Below, one piece after another: positions 53,061 through 60,685 of a stretch of 64,000 nucleotides of DNA. The translations under genes were made by a program, and so were the position numbers. Position 1 is the stretch's first letter, and every line of letters begins with the position of its first letter. A model generated the notes under the pieces. That model saw only the letters and a program-made list of their open reading frames with translations. It had not been told where the DNA came from and made no database searches. The stretch is from JACCTU01 sp963809175 (GTDB lineage: Bacteria; Actinomycetota; Thermoleophilia; Gaiellales; Gaiellaceae), in contig CAWEIK010000001.1 of the NCBI GenBank assembly GCA_963809175.1, positions 992,001 to 1,056,000 on the forward strand, given 5' to 3'.

Positions 53061-53468
53061 TCAGTTGATGGTGAAGAAGCCCCTCATGCGCGGGTTCGAC
53101 CGATCACCGGGCGCGATGCTCCGGTACTGGAGCTTCCCGCGGTAGTCGAAGAAGAGCAGCAGGATCTTGGCCCGGCTCTTCGGTCGCATCAGGCCCGTGG
53201 ACAGACCTGCCTTGTGCAGCACGACGACCTTGTCGTTGCCGACGGTGAAGGTGTGCGCCTTCTTGCCGAAGTTCCGCACGATGAAGCGGCCGGCGGTGCC
53301 ACGCAGGCCGACCTTCGGGGTCACGGTGATCCCCGAGTCTCGAAGCGCGACTTCGTGGTCGATGATCTCGGTGGGCTCGGTCGTCATCGGGCGGGCAGCG
53401 CCTTGGGCCGCCGGCAGGAGCACGGCGAGGGAGGCGAGCAGGCCGACGATGAGAAGGCGAACGCTCAC
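53061..53468 (-). CDS. Exported cupredoxin-like protein lacking the copper Cys
   Basis: About 135 residues from GTG 53468, signal peptide (LLIVGLLASLAVLLPAAQG). Beta pattern like the cupredoxins nearby (EVALRDSGITVTPKVGLRG, GRFIVRNFGKKAHTFTVGND), keeping the first His (KKAHTF). The C-terminal ligand loop is LQYRSIAPGDRSNPRMRGFF: Ser replaces the Cys and there is no second His, so a type-1 site cannot form. It may be a scaffold or binding partner. It lies 30 bases before moxR on the same strand, and 23 bases from the divergent PQQ-type lipoprotein gene. Confidence 0.72.
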   Translation of the reverse strand: MSVRLLIVGLLASLAVLLPAAQGAARPMTTEPTEIIDHEVALRDSGITVTPKVGLRGTAGRFIVRNFGKKAHTFTVGNDKVVVLHKAGLSTGLMRPKSRAKILLLFFDYRGKLQYRSIAPGDRSNPRMRGFFTIN

Positions 53469-53491
53469 GCGCCGATAGGGTAGCACCGCTT

Positions 53492-54982
53492 TTGGCTGCT
53501 TCGATCGCGTCTCGGATCGCTCGTTTGGCGGCAGCCTCGGCGCTCGTCGCGTGCCTGCTCGGCGGCTGCGGCGGGCGTGGCGAAGACGCGGTCTGGCAGC
53601 TGCCGAACAGCGACCTCGAGGGCACGCGGTCGGCGGCCGGGTCGGCGATCGACGCCGGCAACGTCGAGCAGCTGGAGGTGCGTTGGCGCTTCGCGTTCAC
53701 GGCGCGGCAGACCTTCTCGGGGATCTTCGCGTCGACGCCGGTGGCCGACGCCGACACCGTCTACGCGCAGGACCTGCGAAGCAACGTCTTCGCGCTCGAC
53801 CGTTCGACCGGTGCGCTTCGGTGGGCGAAGCGCTACCACGCCCCGAACGACGGCCCGAACGGACTCGTCGTCGAGGACGACGCTGTGTACGGCGCGACCG
53901 ACTCGGATGCGTTTCGACTCGACGCCGAGACCGGGGAGGAACGCTGGCGGCGCCACCTGACGGGCGCGAGCGAGCAGTTCATCGCGATCGCGCCGGTGGT
54001 GTGGGAGGACCTCGTGTTCCTCAGCACCATCGGCTTCCCTCCGACGGGGAAAGGAGCGATCTACGCACTCGACGCGGAGACGGGCGCGGTGCGGTGGAAG
54101 TTCGTGACGATCAAGGAGCCGTGGACGTTCCCGCTCGAGACCGGCGGCGGCGGCGCCTGGAACCCGGTCTCGGTCGACGAGCAGGGTCGTCTCTACGCCG
54201 GCAACTCGAACCCGGGACCCTGGGGCGGCACGCCGGAGCGGCCGAACGGCGCGCTGTTCCCAGGGCCGGTGCTGTACACCGACTCGCTGCTCGTGCTGGA
54301 CGCACGCACCGGACGTCTGCTCTGGCACGACCAGGTGACGCCGCACGACGTCAGGGACTACGACTTCCAGGCGACCCCGGTGGTCGCGAGCCTCGACGGA
54401 GTCGACCTCGTGTTCGGCGCCGGCAAGGCCGGTCGCGTGATCGCGTGGAACCGCGAGACGCGGCGACGCCGGTGGAGCGCGATCGTCGGGCTGCACCGAA
54501 ACGACGTCGGTCCGCTGCCTCGGCGCCGGGTGACCGTTTGCCCCGGCCTGCTCGGCGGGGTCGAGACGCCGATGGCCTACGCGGACGGCCGCCTCTTCGT
54601 TCCGGTCGTCGATCTCTGCGCCTGGGGCAGTGCGACCGGCCGTCCGGAGCTGACGGAGGTCAACCCGACGGAGGGGCGCGGCCGGCTCGTCGCGCTCGAC
54701 GCGCGGACCGGCCGGACGCTGTGGGAGCGCCGCCTGCCGTCCCCGAGCTTCGGTTGCGCCACGGTCTCGAACGACGTCGTCTTCACGTCGACCTACGCCG
54801 GAACGGTCTTCGCCTACGCGACCGCGGACGGGAAGCTCCTCTGGAGCGGGCGACTGCGCGCCGGCCTGAACGCCTGCCCCGCGGTCGTCGGGGACCTGCT
54901 CCTGGTCGGCGCCGGGGTGCGGCTGCCGGATTGGCCCGAGGCGACACCTGAATTGGTCGCTTTTAGCCTTCGAGACGATTGA
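53492..54982 (+). CDS. PQQ-type beta-propeller lipoprotein
   Basis: TTG 53492, 496 residues. Lipobox SALVACLLGGC (Cys26). Propeller repeats with docking Trp: TGALRWAKRYH, TGEERWRRHL, TGAVRWKFVTIK, TGRLLWHDQV, TGRTLWERRL, GKLLWSGRL. Active-site-like stretches: YAGNSNPGPWGG (Asn of GxGNP) and QVTPHDVRDYDFQATPVV, matching the PHDEWDYD region of methanol dehydrogenase-type enzymes with the catalytic Asp and a second Asp two residues on. The metal Glu is not evident. A candidate dehydrogenase or binding protein anchored outside the membrane. Confidence 0.82.
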   Translation: MAASIASRIARLAAASALVACLLGGCGGRGEDAVWQLPNSDLEGTRSAAGSAIDAGNVEQLEVRWRFAFTARQTFSGIFASTPVADADTVYAQDLRSNVFALDRSTGALRWAKRYHAPNDGPNGLVVEDDAVYGATDSDAFRLDAETGEERWRRHLTGASEQFIAIAPVVWEDLVFLSTIGFPPTGKGAIYALDAETGAVRWKFVTIKEPWTFPLETGGGGAWNPVSVDEQGRLYAGNSNPGPWGGTPERPNGALFPGPVLYTDSLLVLDARTGRLLWHDQVTPHDVRDYDFQATPVVASLDGVDLVFGAGKAGRVIAWNRETRRRRWSAIVGLHRNDVGPLPRRRVTVCPGLLGGVETPMAYADGRLFVPVVDLCAWGSATGRPELTEVNPTEGRGRLVALDARTGRTLWERRLPSPSFGCATVSNDVVFTSTYAGTVFAYATADGKLLWSGRLRAGLNACPAVVGDLLLVGAGVRLPDWPEATPELVAFSLRDD

Positions 54983-55007
54983 AACCAACCGTGTGGAGTG
55001 GGATAGT
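54979..55007 (+). promoter_or_regulatory. Promoter of the PQQ dehydrogenase-like gene
   Basis: TTGAAA (54979-54984), 17-base spacer, GATAGT (55002-55007). Downstream GAGGGGG (55028-55034) precedes TTG 55041 by 6 bases. The promoter overlaps the end of the previous gene and excludes the in-frame ATG at 54993 as the start. Confidence 0.55.
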
Positions 55008-55040
55008 AAGGGTTCGGTATCTGACCCGAGGGGGCTTAAT

Positions 55041-57020
55041 TTGCGCCGCGCTGTTTTTCCCGTGATTTTCGTCCTGGGGCTGACAGTCCTGGGACTCCTC
55101 GCAGCAGGAGGTGGAGCGACGTCCTCAGCACCGCAGAAGGCGCTCGCCGTGTCGCCCGCCTACACAGCTGCGCAGCTGAACGCATATCCGGGCGACAACT
55201 GGATCACACCGGGCGGTGATCTGAAGAACAGCCGGTACTCGACGCTGACCCAGATCACCCAGGCAAACGTCGCGACACTTAGACAGGCCTGGAAGATCAG
55301 CACCGGAATCTGCCCGGCGAGGGACACGACGTGCGGCTCCAACGAAGCCAATGCGGTCGTCGTCGACGGCGTGTACTACCTGCCCACGGGCAAGGGGCAC
55401 GTCTTCGCGTACGACGCCGTGACGGGCAAGGAGCTCTGGAAGTACACGCCGACCTTCGACGGCGGCGTTGCCGGCGGCGGCCTGGCCACCGGCCCTTACA
55501 ACATCGGCACCGGCGGCCGGAACTCCGGCGTGGCAGTCGGCGATGGCAAGGTCTTCCTGGGACGGCGTGACGGCTACCTGATCGCGCTCGACCAGCAGAC
55601 CGGCGCCCAGGTCTGGAAGTCGGAGGTCATCCCGTGGCGGAAGGGCGGAAGGCTCGTCGCCCATCCGATCTACTACGACGGAATGATCGTGATCGGTACG
55701 AGCGGCGGCGACAGCTACGTCCGCAATGACATGCAGGCGTTCGACGCCACGACCGGTACGCAGCTCTGGCACTGGAACATCGTCCCGTCTCCCGGCCAGC
55801 CCGGCGCGAACACGTGGGCTCCCGGCGAGTACCACTACGGCGGCGGCGCGATGTGGAACAGCGGTGCGATCGACGTCAAGAACAAGCTGGTGATCATCGG
55901 CACCGGCAACCCGGTCCCGTGGAACTCCCGCGGCCCCGGCATGAACCTCTGGACATCCTCGGTCGTCGGGCTCGACGTCTACACCGGCGTGTTCAAGTGG
56001 GGTTTCCAGACCGTGCACCACGACAACTGGGACACGGATATGCCTCAGTCGCCGCTCCTCGTTGACGAGGCCTACAGCCTGACGACGTCCAAGGTTGTCA
56101 AGGTCAGGGTCAGGGTGAAGGGCAAGCTGGTCACCCGCAACAAGACCGTCAGGACGACCTTCAAGAGCAGCGAGGCCGTTTCGATGCTCTCGAAGTTCGG
56201 TTGGAACTACATCTTCGACCGGAAGACCGGGAAGCCGCTGGTCCCGACCCCCGAGGTGAGGGTTCCGACGATGCCGAACATGCCTGACGTGAACGCCTGG
56301 CCGACCCAGCCGATCCCGCAGGGGATGAACATCCTCGACTTCCCGGCGATGCCGAACGGCCAGGGCAGGCTGTGCGCGAACGCGCAGGCGACCTGGCAAG
56401 GCAACGCACCGAACGGGAGGCCGTTCAAGCTCGGCTGCATGCTCGACCCGTACGGGACGGATGAGTTCGTCGTCGTGCCCTTCGAGAACGTCGAGTGGGG
56501 CCCCTCCGCGTACAACCCGACGCTGCACTCGATCGTCGCGTGCGCCGTCGGAACGCGGACCCGTGCCTTCGCTCAGGTCCCGAAGGCCTCGCAGACGCTC
56601 GTTCCGGGCGTCAGCGGTGTCGGCGTCCTCGGGCGCACCAGCCCGACGACGACGCACACCGGCACGCTGACGGCGTTCGACGTCCGCACGAACAGGCGGA
56701 TCTGGCACCAGGTGTGGGATGCCCCGTGCATCAGCGGGTCGACCAACACCGCCTCGAACCTGACGTTCGTCGGCACCACCGGCGGCGCGACGGGCAAGGG
56801 GAGCCTGCAAGCGCTCAACACGGCAACGGGAGCGCTGCTCTGGGAATCGCCGAAGATGGACGCGATGGCGACTGCGCCGCCGATGACCTACTCGGTCGCC
56901 GGGAAGCAGTACGTCTCGATCTACGTCGGCGGACAGGGCCGCGACGATCCGACGGGCGGCGTTTGCGCGCCGGCTCCGTGCGGACGTGGCGACTACATCT
57001 ACACCTACGCACTGCCGTAA
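55041..57020 (+). CDS. Exported PQQ-dependent dehydrogenase-like quinoprotein
   Basis: About 659 residues from TTG 55041, signal/anchor VIFVLGLTVLGLLAAGG. Classical quinoprotein start: YPGDNWITPGGDLKNSRYST. Propeller repeats VFAYDAVTGKELWKYTP, LIALDQQTGAQVWKSEV, MQAFDATTGTQLWHW, LTAFDVRTNRRIWHQV. Active-site region: GTGNPVPWNSRGPGMNLWTS keeps the metal-binding Asn. FQTVHHDNWDTDMPQSPLLV has the catalytic Asp plus an Asp at +2. The metal Glu is replaced by Asp (GTSGGDSYVR). An Arg/Lys-rich insertion (SKVVKVRVRVKGKLVTRNKT) is unusual. Probably oxidises an alcohol or sugar outside the membrane and hands electrons to cupredoxin. Ends in a strong hairpin. Confidence 0.86.
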   Translation: MRRAVFPVIFVLGLTVLGLLAAGGGATSSAPQKALAVSPAYTAAQLNAYPGDNWITPGGDLKNSRYSTLTQITQANVATLRQAWKISTGICPARDTTCGSNEANAVVVDGVYYLPTGKGHVFAYDAVTGKELWKYTPTFDGGVAGGGLATGPYNIGTGGRNSGVAVGDGKVFLGRRDGYLIALDQQTGAQVWKSEVIPWRKGGRLVAHPIYYDGMIVIGTSGGDSYVRNDMQAFDATTGTQLWHWNIVPSPGQPGANTWAPGEYHYGGGAMWNSGAIDVKNKLVIIGTGNPVPWNSRGPGMNLWTSSVVGLDVYTGVFKWGFQTVHHDNWDTDMPQSPLLVDEAYSLTTSKVVKVRVRVKGKLVTRNKTVRTTFKSSEAVSMLSKFGWNYIFDRKTGKPLVPTPEVRVPTMPNMPDVNAWPTQPIPQGMNILDFPAMPNGQGRLCANAQATWQGNAPNGRPFKLGCMLDPYGTDEFVVVPFENVEWGPSAYNPTLHSIVACAVGTRTRAFAQVPKASQTLVPGVSGVGVLGRTSPTTTHTGTLTAFDVRTNRRIWHQVWDAPCISGSTNTASNLTFVGTTGGATGKGSLQALNTATGALLWESPKMDAMATAPPMTYSVAGKQYVSIYVGGQGRDDPTGGVCAPAPCGRGDYIYTYALP

Positions 57021-57030
57021 CTGACGACCT

Positions 57031-57061
57031 GTGGTGGCGGCCGCTCGGCGGCCGCCACCAC
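57031..57061 (+). terminator. Terminator hairpin of the PQQ dehydrogenase-like gene
   Basis: Perfect 14-bp stem GTGGTGGCGGCCGC/GCGGCCGCCACCAC with loop TCG, followed by GGCCTTT. Located 11 bases after the stop. Confidence 0.75.
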
Positions 57062-57153
57062 GGCCTTTACATGTGATTGCGCGCGCACGAACCGGTGCTA
57101 ACCTGCCTCCGGCTCGAGTTCGAGCGGAGCGACATTTTCGAGAGGGGTTCTTC

Positions 57154-57903
57154 TTGCAGATGCGACGCGTCATAGGGGTTTGTGTGCTGGCGGTCCTGGC
57201 GGTCGCCGGCTTCGCCACAGGGAGCTTCGCCAAGGGGACCGACGCCGCCGCGGCGCCGCAGAGCTCGGAGGCGACCTCTCGGATCACGGTCACCATGACC
57301 GAGTTCAAGTTCAGGCTGTCGAAGACGCGGATCCCGGCGACCGGGACCGTGATCTTCACCGTCATCAACCGCGGCAGGATCGCCCACGACTTCAGGATCG
57401 CCGGCAAGAAGACGCCGACCATCCTTCCCGGCAAGCGCGCGACGCTGCGGGTCGTGATCAAGAAGAAGGGTCGTTACGCGTACCTGTGCACGCTGGTCGG
57501 GCACGCGAGGGCCGGCATGAAGGGCAGCCTCGCTGTGGGCGTCACGCCTGCACCGACCACGACGGCGACCACCACCACGACGACCACGACGACGACCACG
57601 ACCACGACGCCGACCGGCACGGTCGGGAACACGGCGTCGACGATCGCCGTCGGCATGTTCGAGTACCGGTTCGACCTGGTGCCGGCCTCCGTGCCGTCGG
57701 GCCCGATCACGTTCGTGATCACGAACCGCGGCCAGGAGATTCACAACTTCAGCATCTCGGGCGTGAAGAACGGGGCGTTCATCAACCCCGGCGGCGCCGA
57801 GACCTGGACGGTCGGCCTGCCCGCGGGCCGCTACGACTACGTCTGCGACGTGCCCTTCCACATCGGAGCGGGCATGGTCGGCACGCTGGTCGTCACTCCG
57901 TGA
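57154..57903 (+). CDS. Exported protein with two blue-copper (cupredoxin) domains
   Basis: About 249 residues from TTG 57154 with GAGAGGGG upstream (ATG 57160 possible). Signal peptide (VIGVCVLAVLAVAGFATGSF). Domain 1: ITVTMTEFKFRLSKTRIPAT, His in IAHDFRI, Cys/His/Met in YLCTLVGHARAGM. A Thr-only linker (ACC/ACG codons, 57560-57613) follows. Domain 2: IAVGMFEYRFDLVPASVPSG, His in IHNFSI, Cys/His/Met in YVCDVPFHIGAGM. Both domains have a full His-Cys-His-Met type-1 site, so the protein can carry two electrons. Downstream of the PQQ dehydrogenase-like gene and the likely acceptor for it. Confidence 0.88.
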   Translation: MQMRRVIGVCVLAVLAVAGFATGSFAKGTDAAAAPQSSEATSRITVTMTEFKFRLSKTRIPATGTVIFTVINRGRIAHDFRIAGKKTPTILPGKRATLRVVIKKKGRYAYLCTLVGHARAGMKGSLAVGVTPAPTTTATTTTTTTTTTTTTTPTGTVGNTASTIAVGMFEYRFDLVPASVPSGPITFVITNRGQEIHNFSISGVKNGAFINPGGAETWTVGLPAGRYDYVCDVPFHIGAGMVGTLVVTP

Positions 57904-57963
57904 GAGCGATGAGCTCAGGGCAGGGCCGCTTCGCCGCGGCCTGCCGTAGCTAGCAAGGCATCC

Positions 57964-57999
57964 GTGTGAGGAGCCCCGCGCAAGCAGGGCTCCTCACAC
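57964..57999. terminator. Bidirectional terminator hairpin
   Basis: Perfect 13-bp stem GTGTGAGGAGCCC/GGGCTCCTCACAC with a 10-base loop between convergent genes ending at 57903 (+) and 58016 (-). Confidence 0.75.
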
Positions 58000-58015
58000 G
58001 TTCACCTGAGTCGCA

Positions 58016-58642
58016 CTACGCCGCCGAGGGGTGAAAGAGCGGCACGAGTCGTTTGTCCCAACCGCTGCGCAGAACGGCGACGAGCGACGGCGGTGTGATG
58101 AGCGTTACCTGCCGCCGCGTCGGTCGAGCCGCGCGGCTCGCGTATCCCGCCACGGTCCAGCGCAGCAGGTGCGGGCCGAGCACGAGGTGCGCCGCGCCCT
58201 CGTGCAGGACGAACGAGCCGTCGGGAAGCTCGTCGAGCGGAGCGTCGTGCTGGAGCTGCGCTCGCGTGCCGGGCGCGACGCGCTCGCGGTGAAGCTGTGC
58301 GTCGATCGCATCCGCACCGACCTGGCCCGGGTGTAGCTCGGCCCAGATCTCGACGAACCGGACGTAGTCCTCGCGGCGGCAGAGAGCGCAGGGGCGATGG
58401 CCGGCCGCGAACGCCGTCGCCTCGTCGAGAAAGAAGAGCTCCGTGAAGCGTCCGGGCTGCAGCAGCGGGCTTCGCTGCCAGCCGCGGAACTCGAGCCGGC
58501 AGGCGATCCAGCGTCTCCCGTTGTAACGGCGGCGGATCCGCCCGCTGCCGTCGTGGAGGCAGCCACGATTTCCGTAGACCAGGCCGCGCGCCGGGTCTGA
58601 GACCAGCTCGCTGAGCGGCGTGACCCGGTTCTGCAGCGGCAT
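58016..58642 (-). CDS. Conserved hypothetical protein with CxxC motif
   Basis: 208 residues, ATG 58642 (MPLQNRVTPLSELVSDPARG). Recognisable conserved stretches VYGNRGCLHDGSGRIRRRYN, RWIACRLEFRGWQR, FTELFFLDEATAFAAGHRPCALCRREDY. The PCALC motif and the earlier Cys could bind zinc. I have seen this pattern in uncharacterised actinobacterial proteins but know no function. It stands alone between a terminator and the divergent cyclase gene. Confidence 0.7.
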   Translation of the reverse strand: MPLQNRVTPLSELVSDPARGLVYGNRGCLHDGSGRIRRRYNGRRWIACRLEFRGWQRSPLLQPGRFTELFFLDEATAFAAGHRPCALCRREDYVRFVEIWAELHPGQVGADAIDAQLHRERVAPGTRAQLQHDAPLDELPDGSFVLHEGAAHLVLGPHLLRWTVAGYASRAARPTRRQVTLITPPSLVAVLRSGWDKRLVPLFHPSAA

Positions 58643-58723
58643 CCTGGAATCATCGCGAACGCGGAATCGCCGCCGAAACGTGGAACAATCGAGTAGCCCG
58701 GCTCGTCGAGAAGGAAGAAGGAG

Positions 58724-60664
58724 ATGTCGATGTCGCAGCTCGTGGACGTGGTTCAGACCGCCCGCAGCGCCGCGGAGCGCTACGCCTGGCGCGAGGCGTT
58801 CGAGGCGTACACGAGCGCGGACCCGAACGAGCTGACGCCTGCCGATCTCGAGCACTTCGCGGAAGCGGCCTGGTGGCGAGGCCGTCCGGACGAGGCGATC
58901 AGCCTCCGCGAGCGTTCCTACGGCGGGTTCTCGTCGAGCGGTGACCAACTGAGCGCAGCCCGGCTCGCCCTCACACTCGTCGACGATCACATGGGTCGAG
59001 GGCTCTTCGCCGTCGCTCACGGGTGGTTCGCCAAGGCCGAGCGACTGCTCGAGGGACAGCCGGAGTCCGCCGAGCACGGTGTCCTGATGCTCATGCGCGG
59101 CATCAACGCCCTCTTCGCCGAGGGCGACCTGCCGAAGGCGATCGCGGAATTCGACCGCGCGGCCGAGATCGGTCTCCGCTTCGGCGACCGCGACACGCAC
59201 GCGCTGGCGCTCGTCGGCAAGGGCCGAGCGCTCGTCAAGTCGGGAGCGGTCGAGGAGGGTCTCGCGCTCCTCGACGAGGCGACTGCCTCGGCCGTGTGCG
59301 GCGAGCTGCGGCCGTTCTCGACCGGGGTCGTCTACTGCATCACGATCAGCTCCTGTCAGGACCTCGGCGACTACCGCCGGGCGGCGGAGTGGACGGAGGT
59401 CGCGAATCGTTGGTGCGACCGGCTCGAGGTCACGGGCTTCCCCGGCGCGTGCCGCATCCATCGAGCGGAGATCATGCGGCTCCGAGGGGAGTGGCCCCAG
59501 GCGGAGGAGCAGGCGATCGCCGCGTGCGAGGAGCTCTACGACTTCGACCGCCACATCACGGCAGGCGGCTACTACGAGATCGGTGAGATCCGCCGCCGTC
59601 GCGGTGACTTCGCCGCGGCGATGGAGGCCTACGCGAAGGCCGACGAGCTGGGTCGCGCGCCGCAGCCGGGCCTCGCGCTCCTGCGTCTCGCCGAGGGCAA
59701 GGTCGACGGCGCAGTCGCGGCGATCACGCGCGCGCTCGACGACACGCAGGACCCGCTCTCACGGCTCCGGCGCCTCCCGGCGCAGGTCGAGATCGCGATC
59801 GCGGCCGGCGACCTGAAGACGGCCCGCGCGGCGATGGGCGAGCTCGAAGGCATCGTCGACTCGTACACGATCGGCGAGCGCCGAGCGCCGGCGTTCGACG
59901 CCACCGTCCACTTCGCCTCGGGGCAGATCAAGCTCGCCGAGGGCGACGCGGATGGAGCGGCGGCCTGTCTCAAGCGCGCGCGTGACGACTGGCAAGAGGT
60001 TGGTGCTCCGTACGAGACGGCGCACGCGCGGATGCTGCTCGGGCTCGCGTTCCGCCGGCAGGGCAACGAGGAGGCAGCGACCTCCGAGCTCGAGGCGGCG
60101 CTCGCGACGTTCGCGCGGCTCGGCGCGAAGCTGGACGAAGAGAGCGTGAACGAGCGCCTCGGGCGGCTCCAGACGCGCCGAACGTTCGTCTTCACCGACA
60201 TCGTCGACTCGACCAAGCTGCTCGAGACGCTCGGCAACGAGAAGTGGAAGCGACTGCTCGCGCGCCACGACGAGCTCCTGCGCGAGCAGATCGTCGACAA
60301 CGGTGGCGAGGTGGTCAAGCGCACCGGCGACGGCTTCTTCGCCGCCTTCGACAACCCGAAGGCCGCGGTCGAGGCCGCGGTCGCGATTCAGCGCGCGCTC
60401 GACGCCGAGGTCGTCGCACCCGACGTCAGGATCGGCCTGCACACCGGGGGCGCATTCCACACCGGAACCGACGCGAGCGACTACGGCGGCGACGGCGTGC
60501 ACGTGGCGGCGCGGATCGGCGCGGCTGCGCGCGCGGCCGAGATCCTGGCCAGCCGCGAGACGCTCGACGGCGTCAGCACGGCGTTCCGTCTGTCCGAGCC
60601 GCGCACGCAGGCGCTCCAGGGCTTCGACCAGTCGTTCGAGCTCGTCTCGGTCGACTGGCGCTGA
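58724..60664 (+). CDS. TPR-domain class III adenylate/guanylate cyclase
   Basis: 646 residues, ATG 58724 with GAAGGAAGAAGGAG upstream. Residues 1-480 are TPR-like helices. The C-terminal catalytic domain starts TRRTFVFTDIVDSTKLLETL: both metal Asp are in FTDIVDST and RTGDGFFAAF, the substrate-selecting Lys in EVVKRTGDG. In the transition-state helix the usual Asn is His (GVHVAARIGAAA), a variant common in actinobacterial cyclases. It probably makes cAMP under control of protein partners bound by the TPR part. Cytoplasmic; no TM. Confidence 0.88.
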   Translation: MSMSQLVDVVQTARSAAERYAWREAFEAYTSADPNELTPADLEHFAEAAWWRGRPDEAISLRERSYGGFSSSGDQLSAARLALTLVDDHMGRGLFAVAHGWFAKAERLLEGQPESAEHGVLMLMRGINALFAEGDLPKAIAEFDRAAEIGLRFGDRDTHALALVGKGRALVKSGAVEEGLALLDEATASAVCGELRPFSTGVVYCITISSCQDLGDYRRAAEWTEVANRWCDRLEVTGFPGACRIHRAEIMRLRGEWPQAEEQAIAACEELYDFDRHITAGGYYEIGEIRRRRGDFAAAMEAYAKADELGRAPQPGLALLRLAEGKVDGAVAAITRALDDTQDPLSRLRRLPAQVEIAIAAGDLKTARAAMGELEGIVDSYTIGERRAPAFDATVHFASGQIKLAEGDADGAAACLKRARDDWQEVGAPYETAHARMLLGLAFRRQGNEEAATSELEAALATFARLGAKLDEESVNERLGRLQTRRTFVFTDIVDSTKLLETLGNEKWKRLLARHDELLREQIVDNGGEVVKRTGDGFFAAFDNPKAAVEAAVAIQRALDAEVVAPDVRIGLHTGGAFHTGTDASDYGGDGVHVAARIGAAARAAEILASRETLDGVSTAFRLSEPRTQALQGFDQSFELVSVDWR

Positions 60665-60685
60665 ACGACGTGAGAAACTAGGGAC

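Noticed and set aside
57560..57613. A CRISPR or tandem-repeat array
   Set aside because: The ACC/ACG repeat is in frame and encodes a poly-Thr linker between two copper domains; there are no spacers.
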